Counted from the first letter of the stretch, positions 1 to 9,395 are shown. The stretch is 64,000 bases of DNA from Yponomeuta sedellus (GCA_934045075.1 OW203722.1:4397264-4461263), one strand, 5' to 3'. The notes: a model not told the origin generated them from the letters alone. Numbers and translations are program-made.

Positions 1-255
1 ATCTTTGCAAACCAAATTTCTAGACGTCAGTAATTCTGACACCATTCATTGTCATAAATTTTTTCAAAATTCAAAACAAAACCTCCACAGGTTAAACCTA
101 CAAGGAACTCTTTGGCAATAAAATAAAACTTCACCCTCACCCCATCCTTACCTCATTACTAAAATAATTTCCTAACCTCTTTTTTTATAGTATCCGTATT
201 CTTTTAAATATTATAATTTTCAACTTGTACAATCGAGTATAAAAGTTTATCCGCG
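1..255 (+). other. 5' leader of the retrotransposon
   Basis: AT-rich, no ORF. I see no LTR end and no tRNA-complementary primer-binding site here, so at least 255 nt of leader separate the LTR from gag. The TATAAAAG just before the gag start is too close to the ATG to be a convincing promoter. Confidence 0.6.
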
Positions 256-1530
256 ATGGACGTTTCCCTCTTGAATAAACCCGAAGTCCTTTATGAACTG
301 CGAATTCGAGGAGTCACAATCCCTTCAACTGAAACAGCAGATAACCTACGCGTTATCCTAATAGATGCGTTAAATAATTCAGAAGCCCACCCGATTCTAG
401 AGTCGTCACCATACCAGCTAGAAACTGATTTTGAGGAAATAAATAAATCTCTAACCCTAGTGAGTACTCTACTAACTGCATATCCGAGTAGGAAACAAAA
501 AATTCAACCTTATTTACAACATATTAAGGGAAGGTTATCCCACATATCTATCTCAACCGAAAACACTACACAAGAACTCGATACATACAAAGCACTATGG
601 GAACAATTCAAAACTCACGAAACACACTTCACAACATTAGAATACACCCCAGGCCCATCACAATACCACTCCACAATAACCACACCAACCACTAACAACC
701 AATTACAAGCAAATGTGTATTTCGAAACATTAACCCAAAAATTAATTAACATTTCGGACAACAGAACAGGAAACGAATTTAAAAAATATGTATTTAAAGG
801 AGATAGCTGCCCAAAAGAATTTATAAAAAAAATTGAAGAACTTGCAGAAATCAAAAATATACCTCACACCAAACTATACACTAACCTTTTCGATATTTTA
901 CAACATACAGCTTTAGACTGGTTTACATCAAAAAAAGATCAATTACGTGATTGGCAATCTTTCAAAACAGCACTAGTAACTGATTTTGAAATAGTCGACC
1001 ACGACTACAAGTTAAAGAAGATTATTGATGAACGCATACAAAAACCAAATGAACGTGTGATTCAATACTTCACAGCTATACAATCACTATTTTCAAAATT
1101 ATACGACCCCCCGTCAGAGAAAGAAAAAATTAATACCATTCGCCGAAATTTAAGACACGAATACGCACAGCGCTTATCACCCAGTGACTTAAACTCTATA
1201 AATTCTTTGCTAGAAGCATGCAAATGGACAGAAAGTTGCTTGGAAATATCCAATCCAGCTACTCAAACAGCTGAGTCCACCCATGCTAAGCCACAACCAA
1301 ATAGGTACATTCCAAACATTCCCGAATACCCATTTAACAATAAAAACTTACCCGTACATACTATTAAAAAACCTTCTGACTCGCGGCAAACTATATTTAC
1401 TTGCCCAAGATGTCGAGTCGATACACATTTACTACGCGACTGTACTAGTACACGCTTAGTCTGTTACCGTTGTGGCAGACCTGACGTAAAATTTACTCAT
1501 TGCCCTAATTGTCATGTTCCAAAAAACTAA
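256..1530 (+). CDS. gag: Gag polyprotein of Ty3/Gypsy retrotransposon (424 aa)
   Basis: Forms the virus-like particle and packages element RNA in the cytoplasm. The N-terminus (about 5-40, LNKPEVLYELRIRGV...) resembles the helical start of many insect gypsy Gags. Residues about 220-310 fit a retrotransposon capsid domain (ALDWF, then W..F..AL...F). The C-terminus has a classical zinc knuckle, C383-x2-C386-x4-H391-x4-C396. It also has an unusual second cysteine cluster, C403-x2-C406-x9-C416-x2-C419, which could bind zinc as a ribbon. The ATG at 256 is in a good context (GCGATGG). The last 22 nt overlap pol in the -1 frame and hold the frameshift site. Confidence 0.92.
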   Translation: MDVSLLNKPEVLYELRIRGVTIPSTETADNLRVILIDALNNSEAHPILESSPYQLETDFEEINKSLTLVSTLLTAYPSRKQKIQPYLQHIKGRLSHISISTENTTQELDTYKALWEQFKTHETHFTTLEYTPGPSQYHSTITTPTTNNQLQANVYFETLTQKLINISDNRTGNEFKKYVFKGDSCPKEFIKKIEELAEIKNIPHTKLYTNLFDILQHTALDWFTSKKDQLRDWQSFKTALVTDFEIVDHDYKLKKIIDERIQKPNERVIQYFTAIQSLFSKLYDPPSEKEKINTIRRNLRHEYAQRLSPSDLNSINSLLEACKWTESCLEISNPATQTAESTHAKPQPNRYIPNIPEYPFNNKNLPVHTIKKPSDSRQTIFTCPRCRVDTHLLRDCTSTRLVCYRCGRPDVKFTHCPNCHVPKN

Positions 1531-4500
1531 TTAACGAGGATCGTATTTACCCTACTAATAATTTTAACGAAACGGATTGGAAAGAATGGCTACAGACCAT
1601 TACCATATTCTTCAAATCCTATAATATTTCTACTTTATTCTCTAACAAAGTAGATACGGAACGCCCGTATGTTCAAGTTCAGGTAAACCAATTAACCTTA
1701 AACGGCCTGTTAGATAGCGGTAGCTCACTAACAATACTTGGCGACAACTCCCATAAAACTCTCCTAAACTTAGGCTATACTATTGACAAGCAACAAATAA
1801 TTAAAGCCAGTGTAGGAAACGGCCAATCCATTAGCTCGATCGGCACGATAACACTACCAATTAATTTCAACAACAAGTTTTCACTTATAACAGCACATGT
1901 TATTCCAGCTATCACCGAATCATTTATTCTAGGGATAGACTTCTGGAAACAATTTAACCTAGGACCAGATATCCTTTCCAAAATTAGAATCTTTAATTCT
2001 TCTACTAACAAATCATTTAATATCACTACCGATAACAAACATATCCATTCCTACAATAACCTTTCAGAATGTCAACAAATTACCGCAGACGCAATCATGG
2101 CAAAATTCAAAAACATATCCACTGAAGTATTACCACTAGGCAAAACCCATATGGCAGAGCACCAAATAGATACAGGCGATCACCCCCCTCTTCGTCAACG
2201 CTGCTATCGACTCTCACCAGAAAAACAGAAAGCTCTCTGCAAAGAAGTTGACGATATGTTGAAACTAGATGTGATCGAACCTTGCGAAAGCCCTTGGCTT
2301 AGTCCAGTCATAATTACTCCAAAAAAAGATGGCAAATGGCGCTTTTGCGTGGACAGCCGAAAATTAAATTCAATTACCAAAAAAGATGCTTATAAACTTC
2401 CCTTTATTTCGGATATACTTGACAACCTTCGTGATGCCAAATATTTATCATCCATTGATATCGCTAAAGCCTTCTGGGAGATTCCCCTCAAGCTTGATGA
2501 CAGACCTAAAACTGCTTTTCACGTTCCAGGTCGTGGAATGTACCAATTTAAAGTTATGCCCTTTGGTCTCACTAACGCCCCCGCTACCCAACAAAGATTT
2601 ATTGATAATCTTTTCTCGGCCGATTTCGATAACTCTGTATTCTGCTACTTAGACGATATTGTCATAGCCACTACCACATTCGAACATCACGTAGAATTAC
2701 TCAACAAAATCCATAAAAAACTAATACAGGCAAATATTACTATAAATTATCCCAAATGCGCTTTCTTCCGTAAAGAGTTAAAATATCTGGGTTATATTAT
2801 TGATGAAAAAGGTCTCCATACTGACCCTGAAAAAGTGAAAGCAATATTAGATATTAAAACACCTGTAACTGCTAAACAAGTTAAACAATTTCTAGGTACA
2901 GTGAGCTGGTATAGACGCTTTGTACCAAACCTCAGCAACTTAACAGCTCCACTAAACAAACTTACTTCTACTAGCAAAAAAGCTCCTCCTTTCAAATGGA
3001 CACAAGAAGCTGATAAGGCTTTTAACAAAATAAAAGAAGCTCTTGTTTCCACACCTATTTTATCTTGCCCAGATTTCAATAAACCATTCCAGGTACACTG
3101 TGATGCATCAAGCTTTGGCCTTGGAGCCATGCTTACCCAAAACTACGACGGAGTCGAAAAACCTATAGCTTATATGAGCAAATCTTTATCAAGCGCAGAG
3201 AGAAACTATTCTATCACTGAACGCGAACTGCTAAGTGTAATTACAGCCTTAGAACACTGGCGTTGCTACCTTGATAATGGCAAAAAATTTACCATTTATA
3301 CTGATCACGCAGCTCTCCAGTGGTTCCTAAAATTGGATAATCCCACAGGTAGACTAGCCCGTTGGAGTATCCGCCTTTCAATGTTCAATTTCGACATCAA
3401 ACATAAACAAGGCAAAGACCATGTAGTACCCGACATTTTATCCCGTTCCATACCTGTTAACATTATTAACTTTAACCCTACAGAAACCACTGACAAATGG
3501 TTTACCGATATCTTCACTAAATGTAAAACTAATCCAACCTCCACACCTGACTACATGATTAAAGACGATAAACTCTATAGATATACACGCTCTAATACAC
3601 CATATAACTCAGAATTTACTTGGAAACAAGTGATTCCCAAAGATCTTATGCATACTATTATAACAGAAAACCACTCCACACCCACGGCCGCTCATTTCGG
3701 TACCCTTAAAACTCATCACCGTATTAAACAGTCCTATTTCTGGCCAGGCATGTATAAAGACATCGCCTCCTTCGTTTCTAAATGCGATACGTGCCTTGCA
3801 TACAAACATCAAAACCAAAAAACTATTGGCCTTATGGGCAAGCCTAAAACTTGCTCTCGACCTTTTCAATGCATATCTATCGATCTCATTGGCCCTTTAC
3901 CTATAACCCGTAAACTTAACAGATTCATATTTGTCGTAACATGTTGCTTTTCCAAATATTGTTTAATCTTCCCAATTAAACGAGCAACTTCAGGTATCAT
4001 CAGGCACATATTAGAGAACCTTGTCTTTATGGTCTACGGCATACCAGAAACCATAATATTAGACAACGGCCCTCAGATGATAAGCCAGGAACTACACGAC
4101 CTATTCACACTTTACAACATACCTAAAATTCACTACACACCACGCTATTGCCCCCAGGTCAATACGGTCGAAAGATACAATAAAACGATAATTACAGCAA
4201 TCGCATGTTTTGTCGACGAAGACCACCGCACATGGGACGTTAATTTAAACAAAATACAATTCGCTATCAATACAGCAGTAAATGAAACCACTAAATTTAC
4301 TCCAGCATACTTAGTCTTCGGTCGCGAGTTGCCAGCCTGCGGAACAACATACGATTCCAAAGACCTGTCAGACGACCTAATCTTTGCCCCTCGCGACGAG
4401 TACGCTGAAAACATTGGTCATTTAAGACCCCTATTCTCGAAAGTACAACATCGCATTTTTAAAGCGCATCAAGCTAATACAAAATACTATAATAAACACC

Positions 4501-4715
4501 ATCTAGACCTCGAATTTAATACTGGAGATGTCGTCTGGAAGCGTAACTACCCCTTGAGCTCCTCAGACAAGCATTTCACTGCCAAATTAGCTCCGAAATT
4601 TACAAAATGTATTATACAAAATAAAATATCACCCCTTATTTACGACTTAATCGACCTTTCTAATAAGCCTCTAGGTCGATGGCATATTAAAGACATCAAG
4701 CCTATACCCCACTAA
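1509..4715 (+). CDS. pol: Pol polyprotein: protease, RT, RNase H, integrase (about 1068 codons)
   Basis: Made as a Gag-Pol fusion by -1 frameshift, so it has no start codon of its own (position 1509 is TTG). Aspartic protease: LLDSGSS with D69, then ILGIDFW. RT about 215-450: VMPFGLTNAP and the catalytic YLDD at 380-383. RNase H about 525-650: first Asp at 532 (DASSFGLG), then TERELL and TDHAAL. Integrase: zinc module H722/H729...C759-x2-C762; catalytic D792, D852, E888, spacing DDx35E; PRYCPQVNTVERYNK surrounds the Glu. The C-terminus (KLAPKF...SPLIYDLIDL) resembles a GPY/F module. No internal stop or frameshift is seen, so it is potentially functional. Confidence 0.95.
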   Translation: MSCSKKLINEDRIYPTNNFNETDWKEWLQTITIFFKSYNISTLFSNKVDTERPYVQVQVNQLTLNGLLDSGSSLTILGDNSHKTLLNLGYTIDKQQIIKASVGNGQSISSIGTITLPINFNNKFSLITAHVIPAITESFILGIDFWKQFNLGPDILSKIRIFNSSTNKSFNITTDNKHIHSYNNLSECQQITADAIMAKFKNISTEVLPLGKTHMAEHQIDTGDHPPLRQRCYRLSPEKQKALCKEVDDMLKLDVIEPCESPWLSPVIITPKKDGKWRFCVDSRKLNSITKKDAYKLPFISDILDNLRDAKYLSSIDIAKAFWEIPLKLDDRPKTAFHVPGRGMYQFKVMPFGLTNAPATQQRFIDNLFSADFDNSVFCYLDDIVIATTTFEHHVELLNKIHKKLIQANITINYPKCAFFRKELKYLGYIIDEKGLHTDPEKVKAILDIKTPVTAKQVKQFLGTVSWYRRFVPNLSNLTAPLNKLTSTSKKAPPFKWTQEADKAFNKIKEALVSTPILSCPDFNKPFQVHCDASSFGLGAMLTQNYDGVEKPIAYMSKSLSSAERNYSITERELLSVITALEHWRCYLDNGKKFTIYTDHAALQWFLKLDNPTGRLARWSIRLSMFNFDIKHKQGKDHVVPDILSRSIPVNIINFNPTETTDKWFTDIFTKCKTNPTSTPDYMIKDDKLYRYTRSNTPYNSEFTWKQVIPKDLMHTIITENHSTPTAAHFGTLKTHHRIKQSYFWPGMYKDIASFVSKCDTCLAYKHQNQKTIGLMGKPKTCSRPFQCISIDLIGPLPITRKLNRFIFVVTCCFSKYCLIFPIKRATSGIIRHILENLVFMVYGIPETIILDNGPQMISQELHDLFTLYNIPKIHYTPRYCPQVNTVERYNKTIITAIACFVDEDHRTWDVNLNKIQFAINTAVNETTKFTPAYLVFGRELPACGTTYDSKDLSDDLIFAPRDEYAENIGHLRPLFSKVQHRIFKAHQANTKYYNKHHLDLEFNTGDVVWKRNYPLSSSDKHFTAKLAPKFTKCIIQNKISPLIYDLIDLSNKPLGRWHIKDIKPIPH
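1521..1527 (+). promoter_or_regulatory. -1 ribosomal frameshift slippery heptamer A AAA AAC
   Basis: In the gag frame the codons are CCA AAA AAC TAA, giving the textbook X XXY YYZ heptamer A_AAA_AAC directly before the gag stop. Slipping back one base pairs both tRNAs with AAA AAA and continues into pol. The pol frame has a stop (TAA, 1506-1508) just upstream and no ATG in the overlap, so entry must occur within 1509-1530. Downstream I see only a weak 4-bp hairpin (1534-1544); a longer pseudoknot was not identified. Confidence 0.85.
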
Positions 4716-5788
4716 GACTTAGAGAATAAACCCCTATACGACACTTAAATACGATTCCTCGTTTATATTAAATTGTAAATATGTACTTGTAAAATATATA
4801 CACCTTCATTTATTTATTTTATTAACTACCTTAACGGCTATAAACGCTATCTTTTTAGTTTTAATTTTTTTATATACACTACATCACCTATTCGGACTCA
4901 TTTGCTTACCAAAGTCTATTTATTTATTCAATCTTCTATTTAATTTTACTTACCAGGTGTATCTCTAACATAAACTTAGAGCACCTTTTTAACTTACCTA
5001 TCCTTTAGTGCGTACTAAGCACACTTACACCACTATCCTCCAGGACATTTACTAACCATTTTTTTAGAACATCCAAACTTTCAATCAGGTGCGGCGACAA
5101 CACGTTAAATAAGCCTAGGTCAACTAATTTATTTATCAATCGCGTTATCTAATTAAACGCGTTACGGTGTTTACCCCACCATAGCTCTTGAGAGCACTTC
5201 TACGACGGATTCTACCCCGTCGGGTACTATGTACCCAATATTATAAATATTGTTAAAATGTAAATAACTTTCATAGAGCGGATTGTGACTCAATAAATAA
5301 GCCTTACCACTACCGAATACCAGCGGGTGGTAACTGGCTAAATAAGCCTATTACTAATTTAGGCCAGTTTCTGGATAAATCTAATTAATAAAAATAGATT
5401 TTGTCTATAATGAGTGAAAGTCTTCACCTTTACTGTAGTTGAAGACAATGACAGATGATGCATGCTAGGGATGAGTGGTAGATGATGAATAGAAGTGGAA
5501 CTGCCTAATGTAAATATTCATTGTAGATATCACCCCACACCTTCTAAATTTTTTTTTCATCGCCCATCTTTTATATTTTATTTTATTTTAATATTTAAGA
5601 ATAACCATATTTACTTACCCATACCACATCCCCGACCTTCATCGACTTTACTCTCGACCTTGACTTTAAATTTTAAATTATATAAGTTAACTTGACTACA
5701 TTTTTTATAAAAAAAAATTTTTTTTAGATATTTTTTTTAAATAAATATATCTAAAAAATATTTTTTTTTTACCGGTGCCCCCGGGTAA
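4716..5788 (+). other. Noncoding 3' region of the retrotransposon
   Basis: About 1.07 kb without an ORF between the pol stop and the candidate LTR, very AT-rich at its end (poly-T tracts 5700-5770). A motif AAATAAGCCT recurs near 5107, 5297 and 5340, and a short hairpin GGGTAC-TAT-GTACCC lies at 5222-5236. There is no clear purine tract immediately before 5789, which weakens the LTR assignment. An alternative is that the element's own 3' LTR begins inside this interval and the 5789 LTR is a separate insertion. Confidence 0.5.
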
Positions 5789-6060
5789 TGTGACGGTGCA
5801 AACCTCTTTACACCATTTTTATTTCTTTTTCCATCTATCATTTTCAAATATTTAAATTATGTACGTCACACATTCTTCGATTTCCCTCATTTTTCACACT
5901 ACTACTTTACGCTTTGACCAGATCTGACTTTTTACCTGCTTCTCCGTTTATCCGTTTTTATCCAGTTTTCTGTTAATATTACTACAATTCTACAAATAAA
6001 ACCACACCTAAAGTCGTTCCAGAGTTTATTTATTAATTACTAAAGTTATAAAACGTTCCA
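5789..6060 (+). repeat. LTR of family 1 (272 bp), probable 3' LTR of the element
   Basis: Begins TGTGACGGTGCAAACC and ends AACGTTCCA. The same sequence occurs as solo LTRs at 7787-8263, 13531-13713 and, diverged, at 55381-55787. Unlike those, it has no matching 4-bp flanks (GTAA before, GAGC after). That is expected for one LTR of a two-LTR element whose other end is off-window. Confidence 0.65.
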
Positions 6061-6750
6061 GAGCAATGCCTTCCAGGCAACGGCGATGGAAAGTTTTTGA
6101 TCTGAAACTATTATTTGAGTTGACATTCACACACTTAACAATATGAGTCGGGCAGCAGCTAGCTGCTACTTTGTTTTATTTCTTTTCTGTAAAACATTGT
6201 GGTTAAATTTTAAGTGAAATTGAAGAATTTTATGACCTAACTTAGAAACTAACTACTCGCTCTTCAAGACATTTTCAGAATATTTTATTAATAGGTCTCG
6301 ACTTGTGATAGTCAACGTTAGTCTACTACTTATCTCCGTAATAGCAGCATGAAATTGCATCATAAAACTTTTACAACCTACCCACCACTACGTCGTAACT
6401 TTTCCACTCTTTACGATGTAAAAACTTTAGAGCCAACTTGTTGAAAGAGAGTCTCAGAAGTTCCTCAACTTTGCGCCATGAATATTGTTCCATGATTGAT
6501 CGTGCAACTTTGGGATACAATCTCAGCTATCGCGATAGACCTATTGCTAGAAACAAAGTGTGCGTACAAACTGTTCTCCCTCTACTGGTCGGTTAAAGAT
6601 TGGGCGAAAGACATCTCAAGGGAAAACTTTAGGAAACAACTTGTGATGAATGTTTATTAGTTTGCGCTTTAGCCAGTTACTGAGTTAATGCTCTTCCGAT
6701 AGTTTTAACACGTTCCCAGACAGAGGATGCCATAGCATCCGGTAATAATG
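6061..6750. other. Unassigned AT-rich sequence
   Basis: No ORF, RNA or repeat recognised, apart from a low-level resemblance of its start to flanking LTR sequence. Confidence 0.4.
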
Positions 6751-7011
6751 ACTGCGTCATTGGTCTAGCGGTAACAAGCTAGACCACCATGACAGAGAGA
6801 GGCGTTTGACCGTGCCAGAGGCTGTGGGTTCGATTTCGCTTGAAGGCCGTTGTTTTCGTGGTTAAAATGAACATTTTGGATTTTTTTTTGTATTTCCAGT
6901 TTGTAAGGTAGGATAGGATTGCTACTATACGAGTATCTATATTGCTGACCATATTGTCAGTTATACACACGCAATCCTATCCTACCTTACAAACTGGAAA
7001 TACAAAAAAAA
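6751..7011 (+). repeat. tRNA-like head followed by a 41-bp inverted repeat
   Basis: 6753-6845 has an A-box-like TGGTCTAGCGGTAACAAG and a B-box-like GGGTTCGATTTCG, but the middle cannot fold as a tRNA, suggesting a decayed tRNA-derived SINE head. It is followed by exact inverted arms 6882-6922 and 6971-7011 with a 48-nt spacer, which look like a small fold-back or MITE remnant. Confidence 0.5.
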
Positions 7012-7025
7012 TACAAAATGTTCGT

Positions 7026-7166
7026 ATGCCACTGAACTCCTAAACGGCTGGATAGATTTAAATGACTTTTTTGTTTGCGTGGCGACCTGGATGGTTTAGT
7101 TTCAGAAATCAAACCGGCAGATGTCGCTGCATGGAGGACAAAGTCTGTTAGGTCAGCTAGTTAACA
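7026..7166 (+). repeat. RTE-like LINE 3' fragment
   Basis: CTGAACTCCTAAACGGCTGG through GTCAGCTAG has the wording of the 3' untranslated tails of insect RTE-type LINEs (recalled pattern, not searched). 5' truncated, no coding sequence. Confidence 0.45.
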
Positions 7167-7455
7167 TCTATATGTTAACTAAATTAAACTGGACACTGAG
7201 CCGAGGGCTTATTTCAAAGATTGTTGTGGTGTCGACGTTGCATGATTTTTTGTAGCAAGTGGTTTTTAAGTATTACCTAAGCAGATTTATTATAATTATT
7301 TACGAGCCATCCAACATCTTCGTGCTCAACTTTGTATAAAGCACATGAGTTCATTAGCGCGACTAGCAGCTATTATAATAGGCCTTACTCTTATATGCGT
7401 GCTTATTTTTTGTAGAATATCCGAAAAAGTAAAAAAAATAATATCAACTTCTGAC

Positions 7456-7615
7456 GAAATTCAATTCAATTCAATTTATTTCAACGTAAAGAATTTACAT
7501 TCTGTTCGCTGAATGTCAAAGTACAATGTAACATGACCCCCTCCAACCTCTGTCATACAAAATAAGCAAAGTAAAGACCCTACTCTCTCCCCCGCCCCCC
7601 TGGTGGGCTTACTTA
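7456..7615 (-). repeat. 5'-truncated retroposon tail with AATTG repeats
   Basis: Read on the minus strand it ends with AAATAAATTGAATTGAATTG, i.e. a polyadenylation-like signal followed by a pentanucleotide tail, typical of truncated LINE copies. No coding part remains. Confidence 0.45.
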
Positions 7616-7786
7616 ATACTTGAATAGACCCAAGTACAGACGACAACGAATTTTGGCTGCAAAGTCACCCGTAACGCAAGCGGATAGAGTGCACGCATGC
7701 AAAGATTGATGTGTCATTGATTATATTGTTATGTAGCCTAAACACGTACCACTCTAAGGCACAGGCCTTCTCTAAGAAAGAAACAG

Positions 7787-8263
7787 TGTGACGGTGCAAA
7801 CCTCTTCACACCATTTTTATTTAAAAACCTATTTAGAGGCTAAAAATTTCACCCATGCCGGGATTCGAACCCGCAACCTCTGGCTATCCGTACCTGGTAC
7901 GGATAGCCAGAGGTTGCGGGTTCGAATCCCGGCATGGGTGAAAATTTTTAGCCTCTAAATAGGTTTTTAAATTTGTTCCTTAGCACGGGTTAGTGCATTA
8001 AAAAATAAAAATAGTGTAACCATTTTTATTTCTTTTTCTATCTATCATTTTCAAATATTTAAATTACGTCACACATTATTCGATTTCCCTCATTTTTCAT
8101 CATTACTACTTTACCCTTCGACCAGATCTGACTATTTTACCTGTTTATCCGTATTTATCCAGTTTTCTGTTTTGTTAAAATATTACTACATATTTACAAA
8201 TAAAGCCACAACTGAAGTCGTTCCAGTGTTTATTATTAGTTGTAAAGGATATACAACGTTCCA
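7787..8263 (+). repeat. Solo LTR of family 1 with 4-bp target duplication
   Basis: Starts TGTGACGG and ends ACGTTCCA. It is flanked by ACAG at 7783-7786 and 8264-8267, a perfect 4-bp duplication. Interrupted by the FB-SINE at 7823-8019; without that insert it is about 270 bp, like the 5789-6060 copy. Generated by LTR-LTR recombination of a full element. Confidence 0.88.
7823..8019 (+). mobile_element. FB-SINE copy 1: 72-bp-arm hairpin plus tail
   Basis: Inserted in the solo LTR with an exact 12-bp duplication CCATTTTTATTT (7811-7822, 8020-8031). The left arm, 7823-7894, is an antisense tRNA 3' half plus terminator module. After one spacer base (7895) the same sequence returns in sense (7896-7968) with a single 1-nt indel. 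The fixed family tail (TTAGCACGGGTTAGTGCATT, then A-rich, ending AATAGTGTAA) follows. Only the anticodon-arm-to-acceptor half of the tRNA-like region is present. Confidence 0.9.
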
Positions 8264-8514
8264 ACAGTATGGGCTTAATTACCACGCGTGTGCACCGCGC
8301 AGTGGCAATTTCAAGCACTGATGTAGTTGAACAACTCAGACACTCGGGTTTTCTCACGATGTTTTCCTTCACGTTTGGCGAGTGGTATATGCTACTCTAA
8401 CTTCACAAATGTACAATTGTACATAACTTTGAAAAAAAGTCGAAAGAAAATACATGCCGGGATTTGAACCTCCCAATCATCGACTGTACCTATGATTTTG
8501 TAGACATCAATATC

Positions 8515-8897
8515 ATTACACTATTTTTATTTTTAATGCACTAACCCGTGCTAAGGAACAAATTTAAAAACCTATTTAGAGGCTAAAAATTTCACCCATG
8601 CCGGGATTCGAACCCGCAACCTCTGGGATAGCCAGAGGTTGCGGGTTAATAAAAATAGTGTAATCATGTGGGTACAGTGATATCGTTCCGATGTTAAACC
8701 TAACTGCAAAGTAGGTAGTCGGGGCTACCATGTCGCTGCCTGTACGTAATACAGAGAATATTGTAAAGAGGTTCGAAATTTCACTGATGCCGGTGTCACC
8801 CATTAGCTCAGTTGGAAAGAGCGCTGGTACGGATAGCCAGAGGTTGCGGGTTCGAATCCCGGCATGGGTGAAATTTTTAGCCTCTAAATAGGTTTTT
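8515..8897 (-). mobile_element. FB-SINE copy 2 (383 bp)
   Basis: Exact 13-bp target duplication AGACATCAATATC at 8502-8514 and 8898-8910. Tail at left (inverted), then antisense tRNA 3' part, a short inverted bridge (8625-8665), a body beginning ATCATGTGGGTACAG, and a full sense tRNA-like module (8810-8872). It ends in the terminator module ...AATAGGTTTTT. A box TAGCTCAGTTGG and B box GGTTCGAATCC are both intact. Confidence 0.88.
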
Positions 8898-8974
8898 AGA
8901 CATCAATATCGTCAGGATATATGTATGCAATGTATATGTATTTATTGTATTTCATATTTATTTATTGTTATAGT

Positions 8975-9085
8975 TAGAATATTTTCGGGGCTTAATTGCG
9001 TAGTAATTTATGACTGTAACGTCGTCGAAACATCGAGGTAAAATAGCAATAAATTACTACGCGATTAAGCCCCGAAAATATTCTA
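8975..9085. repeat. Inverted repeat with 36-bp arms
   Basis: Arms 8975-9010 and 9050-9085 differ at one position; the 39-nt spacer contains CGTCGTCGAAACATCGAGG. A half copy (spacer and right arm) is at 9569-9635. A nonautonomous fold-back or MITE family is likely; no target duplication was identified. Confidence 0.65.
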
Positions 9086-9138
9086 AATATGTGTACAAGT
9101 CGCGAAAGTTTAAAATATGTTATTTATTGTTATGTTAT

Positions 9139-9395
9139 ATAATCATCATCATCATCAGCCCACCGCTGCCCACTGCTGGGTATAGGCCTTTTCCCCATTA
9201 TGCCAAGCCTCACGGTCTCTCGCCATCCTCATCCAAGGACCCTCCACTGACTCTGCCACATTGTCTGACCATCGGGCCGCTGGTCTGCCCACCGACCGCT
9301 TTCCCGTTCTCGGCCGCCACTCTGTGACTGCTCTGGTCCACCTGCCGTCTTCCCGCCTTGCCAAGTGCCCCGCCCACCTCCACTTTAGTCTCGAC
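9139..9395 (-). pseudogene. LINE reverse transcriptase C-terminal fragment
   Basis: On the minus strand an open frame reads SRLKWRWAGHLARREDGR, then RTGKRSVGRPAARW and ends AYTQQWAAVG before ATGATGATGAT. This is the familiar conserved C-terminus of insect LINE endonuclease-reverse transcriptase proteins. 5' truncated; only about 85 codons remain. The (ATC)n at 9143-9156 is its 3' tail. Confidence 0.8.

Larger units (their letters stand above)
1..6060 (+). mobile_element. Ty3/Gypsy LTR retrotransposon, 5' LTR outside window
   Basis: Two overlapping long ORFs encode Gag and a Pol in the order protease, reverse transcriptase, RNase H, integrase, which is the Ty3/Gypsy order. Both frames are uninterrupted, so this is a young and possibly active copy. 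No env-like ORF follows pol. A 272-bp sequence at 5789-6060 matches three TG...CA solo LTRs elsewhere in the window and is the best candidate for its 3' LTR. No matching LTR or primer-binding site is visible before gag, so the 5' LTR must lie upstream of base 1. Clade within Ty3/Gypsy is not determined. Confidence 0.9.
7748..8501 (-). mobile_element. SINE-E copy (tRNA-Glu-like SINE), interrupted by a solo LTR
   Basis: The body motifs CACGATGTTTTCCTTCAC and ACATGCCGGG...TTTGAACC, antisense, match other SINE-E copies in the window. Its tail (AAGGCACAGGCCTTCTC) lies before 7787 and resumes at 8268 (TATGGGCTTAATTACCAC). Removing the solo LTR and one ACAG copy restores the continuous SINE seen elsewhere (for example 46181-46860 on the other strand). 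Confidence 0.75.

Noticed and set aside
238..245. TATAAAAG as a promoter for gag
   Set aside because: Only about 15 nt before the ATG; LTR retrotransposons are transcribed from the upstream LTR.
615..854. Antisense ORFs inside gag and pol (615-854, 1062-1253, 1775-2038, 2792-3130 and others)
   Set aside because: Shadows of the real reading frames; no motifs.
1534..1544. Hairpin ACGA-GGA-TCGT as frameshift stimulator
   Set aside because: Only 4 bp; too weak to claim as the stimulatory structure.
4716..5788. Possible env gene after pol
   Set aside because: No ORF longer than 66 codons and no signal peptide or membrane segment.
8810..8872. tRNA-like modules with good A and B boxes (also 16177-16250, 34523-34597, 40389-40460)
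   Set aside because: The anticodon loop (ACGGATA or similar) lacks the expected U at position 33, and all copies sit inside dispersed elements with target duplications, so they are SINE modules, not tRNA genes.
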